DNA from: Ruminococcus sp. AM36-2AA
GTDB taxonomy: Bacteria > Bacillota > Clostridia > Lachnospirales > Lachnospiraceae
Direction of reading: 5' to 3'
DNA length: 64,000 bases
NCBI RefSeq assembly: GCF_003461955.1
Contig: NZ_QTYB01000001.1
Location: 52,322-116,321 of the forward strand
Part shown: one piece after another, positions 52,621 through 59,008 of the stretch
How positions within the stretch are numbered: the first letter of the stretch is position 1
Layout: the number at the start of each line of letters is the position of its first letter
Made by a program: the position numbers and the translations under genes
Notes under the pieces: model-generated
The model's input: only the letters and a program-made list of their open reading frames with translations
Told to the model about the DNA's origin: nothing
Database searches by the model: none

Positions 52621-53342
52621 AAACGCTGGCAATCGAACTTCGGAAAGGAAAGCGAACCGGCGTGATTCCCGTGCTGCTGGCCGTTGGTGTCTTGGGAGCC
52701 GCCTACGCATTTGTCAATTTCATTGTGCGGAAAGACACACTTCTGAATTTGCCGCTGGCCCCGATGGATGTCTTGTTGACCCAGCTCTACGGCATGATTA
52801 TGGTGCTGAATCTGTTCGGTATCGTGGTTGCTACCTGCATGATCTACAACATGGAATTTAAGGGAAGTGCCGTAAAGAAGATGTATATGCTTCCCGTCAG
52901 CGTCCCGGCCATGTATCTGTGCAAATTTCTGATTCTGACGGTCATGTTTTTGGTTGCAATCGTGCTGCAAAACCTGGCACTTGCACAGATTGGAATGACG
53001 GACTTGCCGGACGGAGCATTTGAGATGGGTACGCTGGTACGCTTTGCCGGATACTCTTTTCTCACATCCATGCCGGTACTGTCGTTTATGCTGCTGATTT
53101 CCTCGCGCTTTGAAAATATGTGGGTGCCGCTTGGAATTGGTGTTGCCGGTTTTCTGAGTGGTATGGCCCTTGCAAATTCGGGGCTGACGCTTTTGCTGGT
53201 GCATCCTTTTGTGATTATTCTGAAACCAGCAGTAGCCATGAGCGCCCAGCCTGATTCGACGGTTGTCCTTGTCGCTTTGGTGGAAACACTGTTGTTCCTT
53301 GCTGTGGGCTTGTGGCTGGCGAAGTACAGACGCTACGAGTAA
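52617..53342 (+). CDS. ABC permease (LanE-like, module C)
   Basis: 241 residues; ATG overlaps the ATPase stop (ATGA). Six predicted helices with the NMEFKGSAVKKMYMLPVSVP loop characteristic of lantibiotic-immunity permeases. Forms the transporter with the ATPase and the next permease. Confidence 0.87.
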   Translation: MKTLAIELRKGKRTGVIPVLLAVGVLGAAYAFVNFIVRKDTLLNLPLAPMDVLLTQLYGMIMVLNLFGIVVATCMIYNMEFKGSAVKKMYMLPVSVPAMYLCKFLILTVMFLVAIVLQNLALAQIGMTDLPDGAFEMGTLVRFAGYSFLTSMPVLSFMLLISSRFENMWVPLGIGVAGFLSGMALANSGLTLLLVHPFVIILKPAVAMSAQPDSTVVLVALVETLLFLAVGLWLAKYRRYE

Positions 53343-53358
53343 GGAGGGATAATAAGAA

Positions 53359-54123
53359 ATGAGTTTTTTGGATTTACTCAAAATCGAGTTTATGAAAGTA
53401 AAACGCTCCAAAATCGTACCCCTGATTTTCATTGCACCTTTATTGGTGGTGGTTTCTGGGGTTGCGTATTTGAGCAACTACTTTACACCGGAATACACCA
53501 ATGCGTGGGCTGCCATGTTTATTCAAAGTGCGCTTGTTTACGCCTACTATCTGCTTCCATTCAGCATGATCGTGGTTTGCGTGATGATCGCAGGACGAGA
53601 AACAGGAAATAACGGGATTCTGAAAATGCTGGCGCTGCCGGTCAGCCGCTGCGCATTATCCATTGCCAAATTCTGTGTGCTTACCTTTTATCTGTTTATG
53701 GAGATGGTGGTGTTTCTTGTCGTATTTGTAATTGCTGGGTTGATTGCGACACAGACAATGGGAGTAACAGGAACCCTGCCGATCCTATATCTTCTGAAAT
53801 GGTGCTTGGGGCTGTTTCTGACTATGCTGCCGTGCATTGCGGCTATGTGGGCCATCACTGTGCTGTTTGAAAAGCCGCTTCTTTCTGTGGGATTAAATCT
53901 GCTGCTTGTGATTCCCGGTGTATTGGTTGCGAATACGCCGCTGTGGATCGCCTACCCGTACTGTTACAGCGGTTATCTCGTTTCCTGCTCTCTCCATGAC
54001 TTTACAGCAGAAACTTCCGACGCCGCTTTTTCGGTGTTTCCGTTCCTGCCGTGCGCGATTGTAGTGTTTGGCCTGTTTTTCGCGCTGGCTGTCACCCAAT
54101 TTGGGAAAAAGGAAATGAGGTAA
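53359..54123 (+). CDS. ABC permease (LanG-like, module C)
   Basis: 254 residues, AAGGAGGG upstream. Six predicted helices; FLDLLKIEFMKVKRSKIVPL at the start and GNNGILKMLALPVSRCALS in the loop match the permease family. Second membrane subunit of the module C transporter. Confidence 0.87.
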   Translation: MSFLDLLKIEFMKVKRSKIVPLIFIAPLLVVVSGVAYLSNYFTPEYTNAWAAMFIQSALVYAYYLLPFSMIVVCVMIAGRETGNNGILKMLALPVSRCALSIAKFCVLTFYLFMEMVVFLVVFVIAGLIATQTMGVTGTLPILYLLKWCLGLFLTMLPCIAAMWAITVLFEKPLLSVGLNLLLVIPGVLVANTPLWIAYPYCYSGYLVSCSLHDFTAETSDAAFSVFPFLPCAIVVFGLFFALAVTQFGKKEMR

Positions 54124-54127
54124 AACT

Positions 54128-54425
54128 ATGGAAAAGAAAAAAATACCAATCAATCAGTATCGCTGCGCTCGTTATGAGCATCCTGCCGTTGGCGGCTCTC
54201 GCCCCATCGCTTCTGCACCTTTCGCTGTCGGACGGAGTCCGAACCGCTTGGGCCGGAGCCAATATCGTTTTTGTTCTGCTGGGCCTGATTCTTTCGGTGG
54301 TATGTGTGCGGAGCAGGGAAAGCCGCAGCGTTATCAATATCGTATCTACGGCAATCAGCGCGTTTTGGGCGTTGCTGATGGTGGGAATTGTTGCGCTTGC
54401 CATGTTCCTTACTTTCGTTCAGTGA
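54128..54425 (+). pseudogene. Small three-helix membrane protein with A7 frameshift
   Basis: The ATG at 54128 reads MEKKK, then an A7 run (54137-54143) puts the downstream sequence out of frame. Removing one A gives MEKKKYQSISIAALVMSILP and an uninterrupted frame to the stop at 54425, with helices SIAALVMSILPLAALAPSLL, GANIVFVLLGLILSVV and AFWALLMVGIVALAMFL. It follows the permease by 4 bp and belongs to module C. Either a sequencing error, a slippage-controlled gene or a recent mutation. Confidence 0.7.
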
Positions 54426-54435
54426 GGAAACGGTT

Positions 54436-54522
54436 ATGCGTAGAGTTGGGAAATTTATTGGATGCTGCCTGATCGCGGTTTCTTTGCTGGTTTGTACTGC
54501 CTGCTCCGTCTCGATAGGTTAG
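54436..54522 (+). CDS. 28-residue lipoprotein-like peptide
   Basis: ATG at 54436 with GAGGAAACGG upstream and 28 codons to TAG: a basic start (MRRVGKF), a hydrophobic core (CCLIAVSLLVCTAC) and five residues after the last Cys. It resembles the signal peptide of a lipoprotein cut short. It sits where module B has a complete lipoprotein, so it may be a small accessory peptide or a truncated homologue. Confidence 0.5.
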   Translation: MRRVGKFIGCCLIAVSLLVCTACSVSIG

Positions 54523-54623
54523 AGCAAAAAGCCAAACTGTACTATGGTAACTATTGCTGCAAAACGGATTTTGATTTAATCCGAAAAATTAAAGCCATAG
54601 TCAGTAACTAACTACAGACACCA

Positions 54624-54739
54624 TCTGCCGGACGACGGCAAAAGAAAAAAGCCGTCGTAGAGCAGACAATTTGACACGCCCTTTCTTTGCGTTTACACAA
54701 ACCAATGATGAATTTTCCGGAAATATTGTAGCTAATAGT
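54624..54739. repeat. Module tail repeat, copy 3
   Basis: CTGCCGGACGACGGC, A-rich loop, GCCGTCGTAGAGCAGACAATTTG, CTTTCTTTGCGT.TACACAAACC and GATGAATTTTCCGGAAATATTGTAG. It lacks the second hairpin found in copy 2. Located about 100 bp after module C; 54523-54623 has no gene. Confidence 0.8.
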
Positions 54740-54767
54740 GATTTAAACTGTTGTATTTGTTTAAAAA

Positions 54768-54999
54768 TCAAAAAATTTCTAATGAATCTTCTGCATCTAT
54801 CCACATTTGCAAATTTTCATCAAGATATAATCTTGCATATTCCAGTGGTTCATCAATAGCAAGTGCATCTAATACACAGTCTGATCCAGGCGTGATTTTT
54901 AAGTCCTTCTCAGCTTCCCAACAATCAATGCGGAGCATATAACCAGTAAACATCAATGCTGTTTCTGTGTGGATTGCATTCTGCAAATATCGTTCTCAT
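54768..54999 (-). pseudogene. DUF6061-like protein with a frameshift
   Basis: Minus strand: AAGGAG, then ATG at 54999 starts MRTIFAECNPHRNSIDVY, after which the frame ends in TGA. In another frame the sequence continues GYMLRIDCWEAEKDLKITPG and ends LDALAIDEPLEYARLYLDE..WIDAEDSLEIF. A two-base loss after the GTTTAC codons restores one protein of ~78 residues typical of small DUF6061-like genes on clostridial conjugative elements. A relic of such an element. Confidence 0.6.
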
Positions 55000-55487
55000 C
55001 GTATAGCATCTCCTTATCATTCAATCAATCATCAGTTACAAAAATTAGAAGCATTTCAATCAGTTCACCATGTCACTTTCATTTTGTGTTATAATGTGTT
55101 ATCAGATTTTTTTGCCCTTGTATTTGCCCTTATCAGAGTTTGTAAACACTGGTGGGACGATATAACACAAGGGAAACAATAAGGGAAAGCTCACCTGCGA
55201 CAAATTCAGTGTTTTCAATGGTTTACAGTGAATTTGATAACAAAATATAACAGTTATTAAATCTCTTAAAACAGGTGAAATCTCAATCGAAATTGACCGA
55301 GCGCATTGGGCGAGAGATACTTCTTGTTTGAATGTTGGAATGATTATAGGTATTTGTTTTCGGTATGAAAATACCGTTTATTTATTCTAGACATAAGATG
55401 TCCGGTTGAAAATTAACGGATTCTCGTTTTATGTCGTGGTAATTTTGGTGCATATTGGTAAGCTGTAAGTGGAAGAGAGGTAGAGAT
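55000..55487. other. Intergenic stretch, probable element remnant
   Basis: No gene supported. It has a weak hairpin CGGTAT/ATACCG (55361-55376) followed by a T-rich run, and a TTGACCGAGC motif at 55293 that with its following CTTCTTG also occurs at 33009. Repeated forms of GTGTTATA and GATATAACAC around 55085 and 55155 form a loose inverted repeat that could be an old recombination site. Confidence 0.35.
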
Positions 55488-56444
55488 ATGGATACAAAAA
55501 AGATTGGAGCTTTTTTAAAGCAATGTCGTAAAGAAAAGAATCTTACGCAAGAACAGCTTGCCGAGAAGTTTGGGGTATCTGCAAGAACAGTTTCCAGATG
55601 GGAAACAGGAATAAATATGCCAGATCTCAGTGTACTTGTTCAACTTGCTGAATATTACGATGTTGAGATGAGAGAGCTCCTGGATGGAGAAAGGAGCCAG
55701 ACTATGAATAAAGATATGAAAGAAACACTGGACAAAGTTGCGGTGTATGAAGAATGGGTGAAACAAAAAGCATTAAAGGCTGGAAATCTTGCATTTGCAT
55801 CAATGTTTGTGATTGGTGTGTTAGCGATTATTATTCAGATGCTATTAATGGTGGATACTCGTTTGGTTTTGGGAGAGATAGTAACTGTCTTAGTAGGAGG
55901 AATCCTATATGTAGCTATTATGGTGTATAATGGAATATGGGATAAATGCCTGCCAAAAAGTGCTGCTATATGGCGAAATTTTCTCACCAGTGTAATATGT
56001 GCAGGAATTTTTACAGTCATCTATGGTATATGTTTATTTAGAATGGGAGCTACAGAAACACAGATAACACGATTGGCATTGGGATTTCTGATAGGTATTA
56101 CTATTGTGTCATTTATTATTCTTAGGACCTTAGCATTTATTAATCGAAAAAGAAATCAGAATTCACCAAATGTTCAGGAGAGAAAAGAAACTTCCCAATC
56201 TAAGACAGAATGGACAAAGATTTATAATGCACAGAATATAGTAGAGACAGAACAGCTCGTAGAAATGTTAAAGCAAAGTGGAATAGAAGCTTTTTCCCAG
56301 GAAGCAGGTGCGAATGTTGCAATGCATGGAGCACCTGGATTTGGAATATATGGTATGGATATATTCGTGAAAACCGATGATGCAAAGAAGGCAGTACAGC
56401 TGATCAAGGAGATTAATAACCAAGAGAATGAAGAAATTTTTTGA
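55488..56444 (+). CDS. XRE-type regulator with membrane helices and a DUF2007 domain
   Basis: 318 residues from the ATG at 55488. N-terminal helix-turn-helix (residues 1-65: KKNLTQEQLAEKFGVSARTV, WETGINMPDLSVLVQLAEYY), a linker, four hydrophobic helices (about 105-235) and a C-terminal DUF2007 domain (WTKIYNAQNIVETEQLVEML, IEAFSQEAG, GIYGMDIFVKTDDAKKAVQL). A DNA-binding protein tethered to the membrane, so it may couple envelope state to transcription. The promoter of module D overlaps its stop codon. Confidence 0.85.
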   Translation: MDTKKIGAFLKQCRKEKNLTQEQLAEKFGVSARTVSRWETGINMPDLSVLVQLAEYYDVEMRELLDGERSQTMNKDMKETLDKVAVYEEWVKQKALKAGNLAFASMFVIGVLAIIIQMLLMVDTRLVLGEIVTVLVGGILYVAIMVYNGIWDKCLPKSAAIWRNFLTSVICAGIFTVIYGICLFRMGATETQITRLALGFLIGITIVSFIILRTLAFINRKRNQNSPNVQERKETSQSKTEWTKIYNAQNIVETEQLVEMLKQSGIEAFSQEAGANVAMHGAPGFGIYGMDIFVKTDDAKKAVQLIKEINNQENEEIF

Positions 56445-56469
56445 CATTGTCACATATGCGTGCTAATAT
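56441..56469 (+). promoter_or_regulatory. Sigma-A promoter of module D
   Basis: TTGACA (56441-56446), 17-bp spacer, TAATAT (56464-56469). The -35 overlaps the stop of the preceding gene. Expected start near 56476, giving a ~140-nt leader before the regulator gene. Confidence 0.8.
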
Positions 56470-56498
56470 GATTATAGAAAAAGTGTGCTGCCGATAGA

Positions 56499-56566
56499 CG
56501 GTTAGTCCACATACTTAATTGATTGAAAATAACCGTTCAGTTTTGCTGGGACGGTTATTTTTGTGT
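56499..56566 (+). promoter_or_regulatory. Leader attenuator of module D
   Basis: AAAATAACCGT (56526-56535 region) and ACGGTTATTTT (56551-56561) form an intrinsic terminator with T run between the promoter and the regulator gene. CGGTTA at 56499-56504 can pair instead with TAACCG at 56530-56535, the same bases used by the terminator, giving a plausible antiterminator. Confidence 0.6.
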
Positions 56567-56616
56567 CTTGTTATTAACTTTGCCGAATACCTTTGAGTAA
56601 CGAGGGAGTGAGATAT

Positions 56617-57294
56617 ATGGAGCAATTATTGATTGTTGAAGATGATATTGGTTTGAATCAAGGTTTATGCAAAGCACTGAAAGTAGATGATCGGAAGATC
56701 ATTTCCTGCCAAGACCTGAAAACGGCGAAGGAGCAGCTGCTTTGCGGCGGTGTATCCCTGATCCTGTTGGATATCAATCTGCCGGATGGCAGTGGGCTTG
56801 AATTGCTACGGGAGGTCAAGGAAAACACACCCGGGATTCCTGTTATTCTGCTGACTGCCAATGATACCGATCTGGACATCGTAGACGGACTGGAGAGGGG
56901 CGCTGATGATTACATTACCAAGCCCTTTTCTCTTTCGGTTTTGCGGGCAAGGGTGAATACCCAACTGCGAAAGCAAGCGTCAAACCATAAAAATGCGCCG
57001 TTCCATATGGATCTATTTCACTTTGACTTTGAGGCTATGACCTTTTATGTGGGAGATTCAAAAGTGGAATTGAGCAAAACAGAACAAAAATTACTGCGTC
57101 TGCTTGTTGAAAATCGTGGTCGAACCATGACCCGTGGAGACCTTGTCGACCGGATCTGGACAAATGGCGCAGAATATGTGGATGAAAATGCTTTGTCTGT
57201 TACGATCAAGCGTCTGAGGGATAAGCTTGGTGCACAGAAATACATTAAAACCGTCTATGGAATCGGTTATAGCTGGGTGACAAAAGATGAATAA
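56617..57294 (+). CDS. OmpR-family response regulator (module D)
   Basis: 225 residues from the ATG at 56617 (GAGGGAG upstream; a TTG at 56593 is less likely). Receiver with IVEDDIG, LILLDINLPDGSG and TKPFS, and a winged helix ELSKTEQKLLRLLVENRG, ALSVTIKRLRDKL, TVYGIGYSW. This is the layout of BceR-like regulators. Its stop overlaps the kinase start by 8 bp. Confidence 0.92.
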   Translation: MEQLLIVEDDIGLNQGLCKALKVDDRKIISCQDLKTAKEQLLCGGVSLILLDINLPDGSGLELLREVKENTPGIPVILLTANDTDLDIVDGLERGADDYITKPFSLSVLRARVNTQLRKQASNHKNAPFHMDLFHFDFEAMTFYVGDSKVELSKTEQKLLRLLVENRGRTMTRGDLVDRIWTNGAEYVDENALSVTIKRLRDKLGAQKYIKTVYGIGYSWVTKDE

Positions 57295-58186
57295 AACCGG
57301 TATTGTGATCATACTGCTGTGTTTTCTGGCGGCGGCAGCTGTTGTGTTATGGGAGCAGAGAAAGACCAGAAAAACGATGGAAGAAATCGAAAGGATGCTG
57401 GACGCTGCCATGACCGGCTCCTTTTCTGAAACCAATTTTGATGAAAGTCGGCTGTCTGCTTTGGAAACAAAGTTTGCACACTATCTTTCCGCAGCAGAAG
57501 CATCTTCTCGAAATGTAGCGCAGGAAAAAGACAAAATCAAAACCTTGATTGGGGACATCTCGCACCAGACAAAAACGCCGATTGCAAACCTGCTGTTATA
57601 CAGCGAGCTTCTGAAGGAGGAAACTCTGCCTGCATCGGCGAAGGCAAATGTGGAGGCGCTGTACAAACAATCGGAAAAGCTGCGATTTTTGATCGATTCT
57701 CTCGTAAAGCTTTCCAGACTGGAAAATGGGATCATTTCACTCACCCCTCAGCAAGCAGCGCTACAGCCGCTGCTTGAAAGCGTAGTAGAACAATATGCCG
57801 CCAAGGCTTCTGAAAAAGGATTGTCTTTGCGACTGCAGGATACCGATGCTTTTGCTGTATTCGACTTCAAATGGACAGCGGAAGCGCTGGCGAATATCGT
57901 AGACAATGCCATCAAATATACAGAGCATGGCACAATCAGGATTTCTGCCGTAAGTTACGAAATGTTTGCAAGGATCGATATATCGGATACTGGCACAGGC
58001 ATTTCGGAAAGTGAGCAAGCGAAAATATTTGCTCGCTTTTACCGCTCAAATAGTGTGCAGAAACAAGAAGGTGTGGGCATTGGCTTATATCTTGCCCGAC
58101 AGATCATATCCGGCGAGGGCGGTTATATCAAGGTTGCTTCCGTTCCGGGAAAAGGAAGTGCGTTTTCCATATTTCTGCCGAAATAA
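57287..58186 (+). CDS. Sensor histidine kinase (module D)
   Basis: 299 residues. A single N-terminal transmembrane helix, no extracellular sensor, then a divergent H-box (GDISHQTKTPIANLLLYSEL), N box (NIVDNAIKYT) and G boxes (DTGTGIS, GVGIGLYLARQI). Kinases of peptide-antibiotic modules often lack a sensor domain and depend on the partner transporter for detection. Confidence 0.9.
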   Translation: MNKTGIVIILLCFLAAAAVVLWEQRKTRKTMEEIERMLDAAMTGSFSETNFDESRLSALETKFAHYLSAAEASSRNVAQEKDKIKTLIGDISHQTKTPIANLLLYSELLKEETLPASAKANVEALYKQSEKLRFLIDSLVKLSRLENGIISLTPQQAALQPLLESVVEQYAAKASEKGLSLRLQDTDAFAVFDFKWTAEALANIVDNAIKYTEHGTIRISAVSYEMFARIDISDTGTGISESEQAKIFARFYRSNSVQKQEGVGIGLYLARQIISGEGGYIKVASVPGKGSAFSIFLPK

Positions 58187-58228
58187 CAACAATTCTTTCA
58201 AAACTGTTAGATTTTTTTGCGCCCTCGC

Positions 58229-58258
58229 AAGAATGTGGAAAGAATCCTATGCGATAAT
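58229..58258 (+). promoter_or_regulatory. AAGAAT direct repeats and -10 before the module D transporter
   Basis: AAGAAT at 58229-58234 and 58240-58245, 11 bp apart, and GATAAT (58253-58258) as -10. Same architecture as in modules A-C: regulator boxes in place of a -35. Confidence 0.62.
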
Positions 58259-58321
58259 CTGTATGTGTAAAAGGATCATTTCCTTTCATACATACAGATT
58301 TTTTCATGGAGGTACTCATTT

Positions 58322-58993
58322 ATGGAAGTTTTACAGGCAAAAGACCTGAAAAAGATTTATGGCTCCGGCAATAACGCAGTTCATGCGTTGGATGGAGTTG
58401 ATTTAAGTGTGAAGAAGGGCGAATTTGTTGCAATTGTCGGCACGTCCGGCTCCGGAAAATCCACGTTGCTGCACATGCTGGGCGGGCTGGATCGCCCTAC
58501 AAGCGGTACGGTCATGGTGGACGGACAGGATATTTTCTCCCTGAAGGAGGAAGCGCTGACCATCTTCCGCCGCAGGAAAATCGGCTTTGTATTTCAGAGC
58601 TACAATCTTGTTCCGGTGCTGAATGTATATGAAAATATCATTCTACCAATTGAACTGGATGGTGGAAAGGTAAACAAGAATTTTGTGCAGCAGATCGTGC
58701 AGACGCTTGGACTGAGCGACCGCTTGGATGCGCTGCCAAATCAGCTCTCAGGCGGTCAGCAGCAGCGTGTGGCAATCGCCCGTGCTTTGGCGGCAGCGCC
58801 CGCTATCATTCTGGCAGATGAACCGACAGGTAATCTGGATTCCAAAACCAGCCAGGATGTATTGAGTCTTTTGAAAGTCACAAGTCAAAAATTCGCCCAG
58901 ACAATCGTAATGATCACTCACAACGAAGAAATTGCGCAGATGGCAGACCGCATTATCCGTATCGAAGATGGTCGGATCGTCTCCGAGAACTAA
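58322..58993 (+). CDS. BceA/LolD/MacB-type ABC ATPase (module D)
   Basis: 223 residues, GGAGGT upstream. Walker [10 protein letters not shown], signature [15 protein letters not shown], Walker [13 protein letters not shown] and switch [10 protein letters not shown], typical of the MacB/LolD family that partners FtsX-type permeases. Acts with the following permease in detoxification of cell-wall-targeting peptides by family analogy. Confidence 0.94.
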   Translation: MEVLQAKDLKKIYGSGNNAVHALDGVDLSVKKGEFVAIVGTSGSGKSTLLHMLGGLDRPTSGTVMVDGQDIFSLKEEALTIFRRRKIGFVFQSYNLVPVLNVYENIILPIELDGGKVNKNFVQQIVQTLGLSDRLDALPNQLSGGQQQRVAIARALAAAPAIILADEPTGNLDSKTSQDVLSLLKVTSQKFAQTIVMITHNEEIAQMADRIIRIEDGRIVSEN

Positions 58994-59008
58994 CGGGAGG
59001 TGGCTACG

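Noticed and set aside
52515..53477. 320-codon minus-strand frame across module C permease genes
   Set aside because: Opposes two clear permease genes and has a His/Gln-rich composition from reading the complement; no start context.
33009..55302. TTGACCGAGC motif followed by CTTCTTG at both 33009 and 55293
   Set aside because: Similarity spans only about 35 bp with gaps and no consistent gene context; too weak to call a repeat element or attachment site.
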